Shown: piece after piece, positions 23,101-34,736 of the stretch
Position numbering within the stretch: the first letter of the stretch is position 1
Layout of the letters: each line of letters begins with the position of its first letter
Origin: Papio anubis
Lineage: Eukaryota; Chordata; Mammalia; Primates; Cercopithecidae
DNA: 64,000 bases
Assembly: GCF_008728515.1 (NCBI RefSeq)
Contig: NC_044984.1
Span: 119,841,349 to 119,905,348, forward strand
Direction: 5' to 3'
Position numbers and translations under genes: made by a program
The notes under the pieces: generated by a model
What the model was told of the DNA's origin: nothing
The model's database searches: none
What the model saw: the letters and a program-made list of their open reading frames with translations, nothing else

Positions 23101-23395
23101 GGCCGGGTGCAGTGGCTCACGCCTGTAATCCCAGTACTTTGGGAGGCCAAGGCGGGCGGATCACGAGGTCCGGAGATCAAGACCATCCTGACTAACACGG
23201 TGAAACCCCGTCTCTAGTAAAATGCAAAAAATTAGCCGGGCGTGGTGGCCGGCGCCTGTAGTCCCAGCTACTCGGGAGGCTGAGGCAGGAGAATGGCGTG
23301 AACCCGGAGGGCGGAGCTTGCAGTGAGCCGAGATCGCACCACTGCGCTCCAGCCTGGGTGACTGAGCGAGACTCTGTCTCAAAAAAAAAAAAAAA
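23101..23395 (+). mobile_element. AluY, sense
   Basis: Full-length Alu with an A tail and a perfect 16-bp duplication AAGAACTAACACTCTT at 23085-23100 and 23396-23411. Confidence 0.95.
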
Positions 23396-23574
23396 AAGAA
23401 CTAACACTCTTAAAGATGAGGAAGCAAATCTAAAGCACCCACTAAGAAGCAAAGCGAAACTGGAACAATAACCTGGTGCCCAAAATCTGCTGTACATGCA
23501 GGTGCGTGGTATGACTAGGTCAGCAATTAAGCTAATTGTTTTCTTTAAAGGGACAAGTTGTTTTTCTTTCCTTT

Positions 23575-24108
23575 TCTTTAAAAAAAGTATGAGCTATTTC
23601 AAGCATACTTAAAACTGTAGAGAATATTGTAGCAAACATCCACCTATCTACCACACGGCGGTGTTACAGTTTAATATTTCCCCAAATATGCTGCCAAGCT
23701 GGGAAAAAAGCAACAAACAAACAAAACCCTCTCTATTGCATTCTCCTTCCTCCTTCCTTAAGGTTAATCATTATGATGATTTGTGTGTTTATCAACCTTA
23801 TGAATGTCTATATAATTTTACTACAGAGGTACTTTTCCAAAGACAGTGTTTTTTTTGGTATATTTTCAAACTTTATATGAATGACATTGTGCTACAGGAA
23901 TCGTTCTGCAATTTGCCTATTTTGCTGAATGTAGCATTTCCCAAGTTAATCCCTATTGATACATGTGGTTCTAGTTATTTTATCCCTTTGCTGTATAACA
24001 TAATACAGACATTCCATAATTTATTTTCCCATTCTTCTGTTGATTAACATTATTTAAAATTTTTGCTCTTACAGATCTTAATGCCTATTCTTACACACAA
24101 AATCTTAA
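23575..24108 (-). mobile_element. Old L1 3' region, antisense
   Basis: 'caaaccctctctattgcat', 'ctttatatgaatgacattg' and 'cattccataatttattttc' are degenerate antisense L1 3' landmarks. Confidence 0.5.
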
Positions 24109-25258
24109 ATAATTGTTTTGGTTACCGTAGCCCTGTAGTATATAGTTTGAAGTCAGGTAACATGATGTCTACAGCTTTCTTCTTTTTGCTTTGGATTGTC
24201 TTGGCTGTTCAGGCTCTTTTTTTTTTTTTTTGGTTTTATATTAATTTTAAAATAGTTTTTTCTGGTTCTGTGAAGAATGTGGTTTGATAGGAATAGCACT
24301 GAATAGCACTGAATCTGTACATTGTTTTGGGCAAGATGGCCATTTTAATGATGGTGATTATTCCTATCTGTGAGCGTGGAATGTTTTTCCATTTGTTTTT
24401 GTCAGCTCTGATTTCTTTGAGCAGTGTTTTGTAATTCTCACTGTAGATCTCTTTCATCTCCATAGTTAGCTGTGTTCTTAGGTATTTTATTCTTTTTGTG
24501 GCGATCGTGAATGGGACTGTGTTCCTGATTTGGCTCTTGGCTTGGCTACTGTTGGTGTGTAGGAATGCTTGTGATTTTTGCACATTGATTTTGTATCCTG
24601 AGACTTTGCTGAAGTTGTTTATCAGCTGAAGGAACTTTTGGGCTGAGACTGTGATGTTTTCTAGGTATAGACTCGTGTCATCTGCAAACAGAGATAGTTT
24701 GACTTCCTCTCTTCCTATTTGAATGCCATTTATTTTTTTTTCTCTTGCCTGATTGCTCTGGCCCGAACTTCCAATTCTGTGTTGAATAGGAGTGATGAAC
24801 GAGGGCATCCTTGTTTTGTGCCAGTTTTCAAGGGGAATGCTTCCAGCTTTTCCCCATTCAGTATGATGTTGGCTATGTCATAGATGGCTCTTATTATTTT
24901 GAGGTATGTTCCTTCAATACCTAGTTTATTGACCGTTTTGAACATGAATGGATGTTGAATTTTATTGAAAGCATTTTCTGCATCTATTGAGATAATCATG
25001 TGGCTTTTGTCTTTAGTTCTATTTATGTGATGAATCACATTTGTTGATTTGTGTATGTTGAACCAACCTTGCATGCTGAGGTTGCAGCCTACTTGACCGT
25101 GGTGGATTAGCTTTTTGATGTGCTACTGGATTCAGTTTGCAAGTATTTTGTTGAAGATTTTTGCAAAGTCCTTTCATCAAGGATATTGGCCTGAAGTTTT
25201 CGTTTTTTGTTGTGTCTCCACCAGGTTTTAGTATCAGGATATGCAAATGAAAAGATTT
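24109..25258 (-). pseudogene. L1 ORF2 reverse-transcriptase fragment (L1PB-like)
   Basis: Antisense L1 lacking its 3' end and truncated at the 5' side. The broken minus-strand frames include FADD in SLFADDTSLYLEN and the upstream IDAENAFNKIQH motif of L1 reverse transcriptase. The frame is split into at least three pieces by indels and stops (pieces at 24236-24808, 24730-25074 and 25019-25246). A duplicated 'aatagcactg' occurs near 24290-24310. It is a fossil without coding potential. Confidence 0.85.
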
Positions 25259-26104
25259 TTCTGGAAGTTAGTTGTTATATTTCTTGTTTTGGATTGGCGT
25301 TCTTCTGTCTCGATTTCACGGATATGCTGTTGGTATTTTGTCGGAGAAACACTCACACCATTTAATGTGTCTGCTGTCAAGAAGCAGAATTAAATTATTC
25401 CTCTTTTTAAAAGAATGATTTAAGTAGGAAATAATGAATGCAAAATGCTGTTGTTAAACATAGGCAGATAAGCTGATGGATTGGTTGTCACTTGGATCTT
25501 GCTATAAAGGGAAAGAAAGTGATATTTAATCATTTTCAAAGACTAAAACAGTTGATGAATTTGATGCATTTTGATGCTGAGTGACTCATTAGGGCCCACG
25601 ATTATTTTCCAATTAATAAATGAACTAGTACCTTGCATCTCCCCCTTGATTAAACAGTTGCTAAGCAAAGAAGTCTTTGCTTCCAAGGAGACACCAGATT
25701 TCTTGAACTGTTTAAACATGTGAACTGTTGCTACTCAGCATTGGTTCATTTGCAATCTCCAATATGTAGGCAACAAATCAGTAGCCCATAAACCTGTTTC
25801 ATTTGTTTTGCTAAGTGTTTTTTTCTTTCAGTTTATTTATTTTTATTAAAAATATCAGGAGATCTGACTAAAATATATATATTTCAGGTGTCTCTGGAGA
25901 AACTGGAAACTCAGGTCAACTTTTAATGGCCACAACTGCTAGAACTGACTGTGGCTGTTCACTGTAGAAGGGGCCATGCTCTCTCGTTTCCCACAATCCC
26001 CTCTGCTCCCTGCTGTTCCCCCCAAACTGAAGCAGGGTATTAGTTGGCATTTATTAAATGCACAGTGTTGTTTTTCTTCTGGGAGAGAAGTATTTCTTGA
26101 TATC
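25259..26104. other. Unique AT-rich stretch with clustered factor-like motifs
   Basis: No repeat recognised. TGCTGAGTGACTCA at 25575-25588 contains an AP-1 site (TGACTCA). 'ccaattaataaatg' (homeodomain-like) follows at about 25609. This could be an intronic enhancer, as inference only. Confidence 0.35.
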
Positions 26105-26295
26105 ACCACTTATTAGCCATGTGACCTTGAACAGGTTATTAAAAATCCTTTGGCCTTAGTTTCTTCAACCTTAAGACAGGGAGAATTTTGTCTCTACCTG
26201 ATAGGGTTGTTGTGGGATTAAATGATTTCATCAGTGTAAAGTGCTTGCAACATTGTCTAGCACAGAATGAATAACATGTAAGTATTGATTGAATT
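26105..26295 (+). repeat. MIR, sense
   Basis: 'cttattagccatgtgacct', 'tgatagggttgttgtggga' and 'aaagtgcttgcaacattg' are clear MIR landmarks. Confidence 0.75.
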
Positions 26296-26769
26296 AATAT
26301 GATTAGCATCCATGTCTAGATCAAAATTGAGGGGGGGAGAGACAGAGTGATGTGTTTCGAGGTAAGTGAAAAAGCACATTTCTTTGTGACGAAGAGTATT
26401 TCTATATGATTAATATGCAAACAAAAGGTTTTCAAGTTGAAAGAAACCATGTAAAACACCCATTTTAAGTAAACCTTAGTACCTCCATGGTAGATACACA
26501 GAAAGGATGTGTCATGGAAAACTTAACGAACCAGTAAACGGGCTGAGATTTCACCAGGGTTTCTTTCTAAATGCAAATATGGCGAGTTTTGCTTTGGATG
26601 CACTTTTGTGTTAAACCTGTGTTGGTCTCACTCTGAAGTTATCTGCTGGCCCCTCCAGGCCCTTAGGTCCCTCCCACCCTGTTGGGGTCTGACAGAGCAG
26701 TGCAGTGTGTTACAGAAAGAAGTGACTCAGATCCAGGGGGAAAGAGCCTTTTTAAAAGGCTGGTGTAGC
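26296..26769. other. Unrecognised non-coding stretch
   Basis: No named element; G7 run at 26330. Confidence 0.35.
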
Positions 26770-26925
26770 CTGGGATGTGAAGGCAGAGAGCTGGAATCAG
26801 TGGTGGCTCTTCCATCTCTGATCACTTGTGTGAATTTAGTCAGTAACAAACTCTTTCTGAATCTCTTCTGTAAAATGGGGATTTTGTTGCAGGCTTATGG
26901 TGGAGATTAAATGAAATAGAAAATG
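26770..26925 (+). repeat. MIR, sense
   Basis: 'ctgatcacttgtgtgaatt', 'ttctgtaaaatggggattt' and 'tggagattaaatgaaatag' mark a MIR. Confidence 0.65.
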
Positions 26926-27479
26926 AAAAGCAGCCCAGCCTTTGTAAATGTTCTTTTTGATGGTTTCTTCCCCTAGCAGATATGCTCCCTAAAGACTTAA
27001 ATCCAAATGCAGTATTTTTGAAAGGTTTTTTCCTCTAAAATTTATTTTTTTTTTAAACCCAAAATACACCATTAGGGGAACGAAGATGGGATCCGTCAAG
27101 AGAATTTCAAGGTACGTTCTGTTTTTCTCCCCAGAAACTCTTTTGGATTCCACTTTTACCTGTTTCAAAGGCAACAACAAATACAGCAACAGCTTTGCCA
27201 GAGGGCTAGGCCATGATTTATTGAGGAGGAGAAAAGGACGGAGGTTTAGAAGGTGTTCAGGAGAGAAAATTGCTGTGAAATCTGCTGTCCGTGTGCTGTC
27301 ACTACCTTTGAGGAAATAGAGGCAGGAAATATATGAAATAGGGAACCAACGGATAGTTTAAATTTTATGTCAGCCGGTGATCATAGGATCAGGAATTTGA
27401 ATGTTACCCACACATTGGGAGATGTTTTGTGATCTGGAATTTGCTAGAGGGAGGTAAATACTACAGTTATTTAAAATTA
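26926..27479. other. Unrecognised non-coding stretch
   Basis: A possible donor 'TTCAAGGTACGT' is at 27106-27117, without a supported acceptor. No repeat recognised. Confidence 0.35.
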
Positions 27480-27672
27480 CTGTTTTGGGGGTCAGAGCTG
27501 AGCTCAAATCCATGCCATGTCATTTACTAGCTGTGTGGCCTCAGGCAGGTGACTCACCTCCCGTGACTCAGTTTCTCATCTGTGACGCAAGGAAGAGAAT
27601 AATACCTCCTTGGAGGTTTGCTATGGGGATTAAGTAAATAATTCATGTAAAGTAGTATTTAGTTTATGGGAA
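27480..27672 (+). repeat. MIR, sense
   Basis: 'catttactagctgtgtggc', 'cagtttctcatctgtgacg' and 'ggggattaagtaaataatt' are MIR landmarks in order. Confidence 0.75.
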
Positions 27673-28544
27673 CAGAACAAGCCCTTATACATCCTCAAAA
27701 AGATAAGAGAAGATGCTCTGTTCAGGACAACGATCAAGTATCAGATACAGGACTCCACTGCCCTGTGCCAAGATAATGAGAGGTGTGTTTTTCTGTGGCA
27801 CCTTTTGATCATGTGTAAAATAATAGTCTGTCCTGGAAGTGGAGTTCAGTTTCAGGCATGTAGAAATGCATATCTTTGTGTGACATATCTGGAGACTTAT
27901 TTTAGTTTTGACAAACACTGAGCCAGTTAGACGACGTTGATATGGCGGTCAGGGTTGCTCCTGCTCGCTAGTCGACAGTTCTAAGATACTAGCCCATCCC
28001 TCCGAGTGTGAGAAAGTGGGCTAAATATGGATGTGGTTCTCCAGTTTCTCCTTATCCCAGGACACATGCAGACTTTCGTGTAGAATTATGGTCCCCTTAC
28101 AGCATCTCAGATCTTGTGGGACCTCCCTTGCTGAGAGAGCCATGCTGAGAGCACAGAGTTTCTGAGCAGCTTTTCGGGGAGCTGTGTCCACCTTGGGCGA
28201 TGCAGCCTGGGGTGCTGCTATTTTTTCTTCTCAATTGTAGAAAGTGGTCTTCTGTTGGCTACACTTTTACTTACACATAGCAGGTGTGAGGTGGAGGACT
28301 ATTGTGGTTCAGGAGAAGATCACCATTGTCAACTGTTGTTGGGGGAAGAGGGCTGGTTGTAATTTTCAGGTCCATAAATGAAACATTTATGAGGCTTTCT
28401 TTGGTGTAAACATTATTTGGTGCATGGAGGGATTGTAGGATGGCCTCTTCCTCTGTGAACTCCAGCAGAGCCAGAAAACTTCATGAAGATGGGAGTGGGG
28501 AGGGCCTTGATTGGGTCTTTCCTGTGATTATGTGTTAGTCCCTT
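27673..28544. other. Unrecognised non-coding stretch
   Basis: No gene or repeat recognised up to the Alu target site at 28545. Confidence 0.35.
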
Positions 28545-28554
28545 AAAGACTCTT

Positions 28555-28860
28555 TTTTTTTTTTCTTTTGAGATGGAGTCTCGCTCTGTAGCCCAGGCTG
28601 GAGTGCAGTGGCGGAATCTCGGCTCACTGCAACCTCCACCTCCCAGGTTCACGCCATTCTCCTGCCTCAGCCTACCAAGTAGCTGGGACTACAGGCACCC
28701 GCCACCATGCCCAGCTAATTTTTTGTATTTTTTTTTTTTTAGTGGAGATGGGGATTCACCATGTTAGCCAGGATGGTCTTGATCTCCTGACCTCATGATC
28801 TGCCCGCCTCGGCCTCCCAAAGTGCTGGGATTACAGGCGTGAGCCACCACGCCTGGCCTC
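28555..28860 (-). mobile_element. AluS/Y, antisense
   Basis: Full-length antisense Alu with an extended T run in the middle linker. AAAGACTCTT at 28545-28554 is repeated at 28861-28870. Confidence 0.92.
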
Positions 28861-29579
28861 AAAGACTCTTAAGTTGCAGCTCTGGGATGCCTGCTGGGAA
28901 GAATTGACGGGATTCTGTGCTTTAAGAGGGTTTTAGGGAGCTGGGTAACAATCATTGCTGTGGGATTTGTTTTCAGTCTGTTTTCTTGGTAACAGTTTCT
29001 TCTTAAGATAGAAAGTGAATTTGTCTTAAATTGAAATGGAAACATTATAATTAAACATTTACAAGCAAAGCAGATTTATAGCTATGGTAGTTACATTTTT
29101 TTCAGTGTCAACAGATGCCATTGAAGCTAAATAACCCATTGAAACTGCAAGAAAAAAAATTTTTTTTTCAAATATAAAATCTGTTAACAATGGTAGTCTT
29201 TATTCTACTTGTTTTCTCTGGTGCCTTAGTGACAATAAAATAGAAAGCAGTCGTGCACCGCACCATGAAATTGAGCCGAATTGGGAAGGGCAGGGGTGAT
29301 CAAAGTGTATTTTTTTTTCCTGTGGTAATTTATTAAAGTTGCCTTCACAATGGTGGCGAAACATTATATCTATTTGGGAGTGACTACTGGGTTGAAGAAA
29401 GTGTAGTTTCTTAACTATCAATCCTTTCCTCCTTTCTCTTCAAGATGAAGTTAGGTCATTGCTCTCATCTGCATACAAAGAGCTGGAATCTGTAACGGGG
29501 TAAAACACTCCTAAATATTGGCACGACATCTCACTTTGTAAATTCATGTTTTGTAGTTTGCATGGAACATTCTTTATTT
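28861..29579. other. Unrecognised AT-rich stretch
   Basis: No repeat named. It ends at the L1 target site TACTTTGTGCAG (29580-29591). Confidence 0.35.
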
Positions 29580-29591
29580 TACTTTGTGCAG

Positions 29592-29833
29592 TTTCTTTTC
29601 TTTTTTTTTTTTTTATACTTTAAGTTCTAGGGTACATGTGCATAATGTGCAGGTTTGTTACATATGTATACTTGTGCCATGTTGGTGTGCTGCACCCATC
29701 AACTCATCAGCACCGATCAACTCGTCATTTACATCAGGTATAACTCCCAATGCAATCCGTCCCCCCTCACCCCTCCCCATAATAGGCCCCGGTATGTGAT
29801 GTTCCCCTTCCCGAGTCCAAGTGATCTCATTGT
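29592..29833 (-). other. L1 3'UTR and A tail
   Basis: Runs from the ORF2 stop at 29834 to the short A tail (plus-strand T tract 29592-29615, interrupted by C). It contains the G-rich 3'UTR tract (plus-strand C-rich 29760-29780) characteristic of L1PA. Confidence 0.85.
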
Positions 29834-32800
29834 TCAGTTCCCACCTATGAGTGAGAACATGCGGTGTTTGGTTTTCTGTTCTTGCGATAGTTTGCTGAGA
29901 ATGATGGTTTCTAGCTGCATCCATGTCCCTACAAAGGACACGAACTCATCCTTTTTTATGGCTGCATAGTATTCCATGGTGTATATGTGCCACATTTTCT
30001 TAATCCAGTCTGTCACTGATGGACATTTGGGTTGATTCCAAGTCTTTGCTATTGTGAATAGTGCCACAGTGAACATACGTGTGCATGTGTCTTTATAGCA
30101 GCATGACTTATAATCCTTTGGGTATATACCCAGTAATGGGATGGCTGGGTCATATGGTACTTCTAGTTCTAGATCCTTGAGGAATCGCCATACTGTTGTC
30201 CACAATGGTTGAACTAGTTTACAGTCCCACCAACAGTGTAAAAGTGTTCCTATTTCTCCACATCCTGTCCAGCACCTGTAGTTTCCTGATTTTTAATGAT
30301 TGCCATTCTAACTGGTGTGAGATGGTATCTCATTGTGGTTTTGATTTGCATTTCTCTGATGGCCAGTGATGACGAGCATTTTTTCATGTGTCTGTTGGCC
30401 ATATGAATGTCTTCTTTTGAGAAATGTCTGTTCATATCCTTTGCCCACTTTTTGATGGGGTTGTTTGTTTTTTTCTTGTAAATTTGTTTGAGTTCTTTGT
30501 AGGTTCTGGATATTAGCCCTTTGTCAGATGAGTAGATTGCAAAAATTTTCTCCTGTTCTGTAGGTTGCCTGTTCACTCTGATGGTAGTTTCTTTTGCTAT
30601 GCAGAAGCTCTTTAGTTTAATTAGATCCCATTTGTCAATTTTGGCTTTTGTTGCTGTTGCTTTTGGTGTTTTAGACATGAAGTCTTTGCCCATGCCTATG
30701 TCCTGAATGGTATTACCTAGGTTTTCTTCGAGGGTTTTTATGGTATTAGGTCTAACATTTAAGTCTCTAATCCATCTTGAATTAATTTTCGTATAAGGAG
30801 TAAGGAAAGGATCCAGTTTCAGCTTTCTACTTATGGCTAGCCAATTTTCCCAGCACCATTTATTAAATAGGGAATCCTTTCCACATTTCTTGTTTCTCTC
30901 AGGTTTGTCAAAGATCAGATGGCTGTAGATATGTGGTATTATTTCTGAGGACTCTGTTCTGTTCCATTGATCTATATCTCTGTTTTAGTACCAGTACCAT
31001 GCTGTTTTGGTTACTGTAGCCTTGTAGTATAGTTTGAAGTCAGGTAGCGTGATCCCTCCAGCTTTGTTCTTTTGACTTAGGATTGTCTTGGCAATGCGGG
31101 CTCTTTCTTGGTTCCATATGAACTTTAAAGCAGTTTTTTCCAATTCTGTGAAGAAAGTCATTGGTAGCTTGATGGGGTTGGCATTGAATCTATAAATTAC
31201 CTTGGGCAGTATGGCCATTTTCACAATATTGATTCTTCCTATCCATGAGCATGGTATGTTCTTCCATTTGTTTGTGTCCTCTTTTATTTCACTGAGCAGT
31301 GGTTTGTAGTTCTCCTTGAAGAGGTCCTTCACAACCCTTGTAAGTTGGATTCCTAGGTATTTTATTCTCTTTGAAGCAATTGTGAATGGAAGTTCATTCA
31401 TGATTTGGCTCTCTGTTTGTCTGTTACTGTTGTATAAGAATGCTTGTGATTTTTGCACATTAATTTTATATCCTGAGACTTTGCTGAAGTTTCTTCTCAG
31501 CTTAAGGAGATTTTGGGCTGAGATGATGGAGTTTTCTAAATATACAATCATGTCATCTGCAAACAGGGACAATTTGACTTCTTCTTTTCCTAACTGAATA
31601 CCTTTATTTCTTTCTCTTGCCTGATTGCCCTAGCCAGAACTTCCAACACTATGTTGAATAGGAGTGGTGAGAGAGGGCATCCCTGTCTTGTGCCAGTTTT
31701 CAAAGGGAATGCTTCCAGTTTTTGCCCATTCAGTATGATATTGGCTGTGGGTTTGTCATAAATAACTCTTCTTATTTTGAGATACCTTCCATCAATACCA
31801 AATTTATTGAGAGTTTTTAGCATAAAGGGCTGTTGAATTTTGTCAAAGGCCTTTTCTGCATCTATTGAGATAATCATGTGGTTTTTGTCTTTGGTTCTGT
31901 TTATATGCTGGATTATGTTTATTGATTTGCATATGTTGAACCAGCCTTGCATCCCAGGGATGGAGCCCACTTGATCATGGTGGATAAGCTTTTTAATGTG
32001 CTGCTGGATTCGGTTTGCCAGTATTTTATTGAGGGTTTTTGCATCAATGTTCATCGGGGTATTGGTCTAAAATTCTCTTTTTTTGTTGTGTCTCTGCCAG
32101 GCTTTGGTATCAGGATGATGTTGGCCTCATAAAATGAGTTAGGGAGGATTCCCTCTTTTTCTGTTGATTGGAATAATTTCAGAAGGAATGGTACCAGCTC
32201 CTCCTTGTACCTCTGGTAGAATTCAGCTGTGAATCCATCTGGTCCCGGACTTTTTTTGGTTGGTAGGCTATTATTTATTGCCTCAATTTCAGAGCCTGCT
32301 ATTGGTCTATTCAAGGATTCAGCTTCTTCCTGGTTTAGTTTTGGGAGAGTATAAGTGTCCAGGAAATTATCCATTTCTTCTAGGTTTTCTAGTTTATTTG
32401 CGTAGAGGTGTTTATAGTATTCTCTGATGGTAGTTTGTATTTCTGTGGGGTTGGTGGTGATATCCCCTGTATCATTTTTTATTGCGTCTATTTGATTCTT
32501 CGCTCTTTTCTTCTTTATTAGTCTTGCTAGCGGTCTATCAATTTTGTTGATCTTAAAAAAAACCAACTCCTGGATTCATTGATTTTTTGGAGGGTTTTTT
32601 GTGTCTCTATCCCCTTCAGTTCTGCTCTGATCTTAGTTATTTCTTGCCTTCTGCTAGCTTTTGAATGTGTTTGCTCTTGCTTCTCTAGTTCTTTTAATTG
32701 TGATGTTAGAGTGTCAATTTTAGATCTTTCCAGCTTTCTCTTGTGGGCATTCAGTGCTATAAATTTCCCTCTACACACTGCTTTAAATGTGTCCCAGAGA

Positions 32801-33658
32801 TTCTGGTATGTTGTATCTTTGTTCTCATTGGTTTCTAAGAACATCTTTATTTCTGCCTTCATTTTGTTATGTACCCAGTAGTCATTCAGGAGCAGGTTGT
32901 TCGGCTTCCATGTAGTTGAGCGGTTTTGATTGAGTTTCTTTTTTCTGAGTTCTAGTTTGATTGCACTGTGGTCTGAGAGACAGTTTGTTATAATTTCTGT
33001 TCTTGTACATTTGCTGAGGAGTGCTTTACTTCCAATTATGTGGTCAATTTTGGAATAAGTGCGATGTGGTGCTGAGAAGAATGTATATTCTGTTGATTTG
33101 GGGTGGAGAGTTCTGTAGATGTCTATTAGGTCCGCCTGGTGCAGAGATGAGTTCAATTCCTGGATATCCCTTGCTAACTTTCTGTCTTGTTGATCTGTCT
33201 AATGTTGACAGTGGGGTGTTGAAGTCTCCCGTTATTATTGTATGGGAGTCTAAGTCTCTTTGTAAGTCTCTAAGGATTTACTTTATGAATCTGGGTGCTC
33301 CTGTACTGGGTGCATACATATTTAGGATAGTTAGCTCTTCCTGTTGAATTGATCCCTTTACCATTATGTAATGGCCTTCTTTGTCTCTTTTGATCTTTGA
33401 TGGTTTAAAGTCTGTTTTATCAGAGACTAGTATTGGAACCCCTGCTTTTTTTTGTTCTCCATTTGCTTGGTAGATCTTCCTCCATCCCTTTATTTTGAGC
33501 CTATGTGTGTCTCTGCATGTGAGATGGGTCTCCTGAATACAGCAAATTGATGGGTCTTGACTCTTTATCCAGTTTGCCAGTCTGTGTCTTTTAATTGGAG
33601 CATTTAGTCCATTTACATTTAAGGTTAATATTGTTATGTGTGAACTTGATCCTGTCAT
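29834..33658 (-). pseudogene. L1 ORF2 (endonuclease / reverse transcriptase), disabled
   Basis: The start is ATG at 33658-33656, the stop codon at 29836-29834, and the span of 3825 bp equals 1275 codons including stop, the normal ORF2 length. In intact L1 the product nicks target DNA and reverse-transcribes L1 RNA. Visible pieces are an N-terminal endonuclease part (33658-33278, with QETHLT) and an endonuclease end with SDHSAIKLEL (33156-32527). The fingers and palm follow, with IDAEKAFDKIQ (32054-31590) and the catalytic FADD at about 31563-31552, then the C-terminal region (30205-29834). Lesions: stop codons at 33278-33280 and 30985-30987, and frame changes near 33165, 32555, 32058, 31600 and 30290. 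The two stops are TAA where glutamine (CAA) is usual, i.e. single C-to-T changes (inference from the family). It cannot make full-length protein. Confidence 0.92.
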
Positions 33659-33721
33659 TATGATATTAACTGGTTATTTTGCCTGTTAGTTGATGCAGTT
33701 TCTTCCTAGCATCGATGGTCT

Positions 33722-34736
33722 TTACACTTTGGCATGTTTTTGCAATGGCTGGTACCGATTGTTCCTTTCCATGTTTAGTGCTTCCTTCAGGGTCTCTTGT
33801 AAGGCAGGCCTGGTGGTGACAAAATCTCTCAGCATTTGCTTATCTGTAAAGGATTTTATTTCTCCTTCACTTATGAAACTTAGTTTGGCTGGATATGAAA
33901 TTCTGGGTTGAAAATTCTTTTCTTTAAGAATGTTGAATATTGGCCCCCACTCTCTTCTGGCTTATAGAGTTTCTGCCGAGAGATCTGCTGTGAGTCTGAT
34001 GGGCTTCCCTTTGTGCATAACCTGACCTTTCTCTCTGGCTGCCCTTAACAGTTTTTCCTTCATTTCAACTTTGGTGAATCTGACTATTATGTGTCTTGGA
34101 GTTGCTTTTCTCGAGGAGTATCTTTGTGGCATTCTCTGTATTTCCTGAATTTGAATGTTGGCCTGCCTTACTAGGTTGGGGAAGTTCTCCTGGATGATAT
34201 CCTGAAGAGTGTTTTCCAACTTGGTTCCATTTTCTCCCTCACTTTCAGGCACCCCAGTCAGACGTAGATTTGGTCTTTTCACATAATCCCATACTTCTTG
34301 AAGGCTTTGTTCATTTCTTTTTCCTCTTTTTCTTTAGACTTCTCTTCTCGCTTCATTTCATTCATTTGATCCTGAATTGCTGATACTCTTTCTTCCAGTT
34401 GATCGAGTCAGTTACTGAAGCTTGTGCATTTATCACATATTTCTCGTGTCATGGTTTTTATCTCTGTCAGTTCATTTATGGCCTTCTCTGCATTGATTAT
34501 TCTAGTTATCCATTCTTCCATTGTTGTTTCAAGATTTTTAGTTTATTTGCGCTGGGTACGTAATTCCTCCTTTAGCTCTGAGAAGTTTGATGGACTGAAG
34601 CCTTCTTCTCTCAACTCGTCAAAGTCATTCTCCGTCCAGCTTTGATCCATTGCTGGCGATGAGCTGCGTTCCTTTGGAGGGGGAGATGCGCTCTTATTTT
34701 TTTAATTTCCAGCTTTTTTGCCCTGCTTTCCCCCAT
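33722..34736 (-). pseudogene. L1 ORF1 (RNA-binding chaperone), disabled
   Basis: The ATG at 34736 is followed within about 40 codons by a frame change, and the final stop is at 33724-33722. The span of 1015 bp is not a multiple of three; an intact ORF1 is about 338 codons. The best-preserved frame, 34282-33962, encodes the RRM and start of the C-terminal domain (MKRPNLRLTGVPESEGENG near its start). It is cut by a stop codon at 33964-33962. The coiled-coil part (34300-34650) is frame-broken. The product would normally bind L1 RNA as a trimer; none can be made here. Confidence 0.9.

Noticed and set aside
30985..33658. Minus-strand reverse-transcriptase frames as an active gene
   Set aside because: They are pieces of one L1 ORF2 broken by stops and frame changes.
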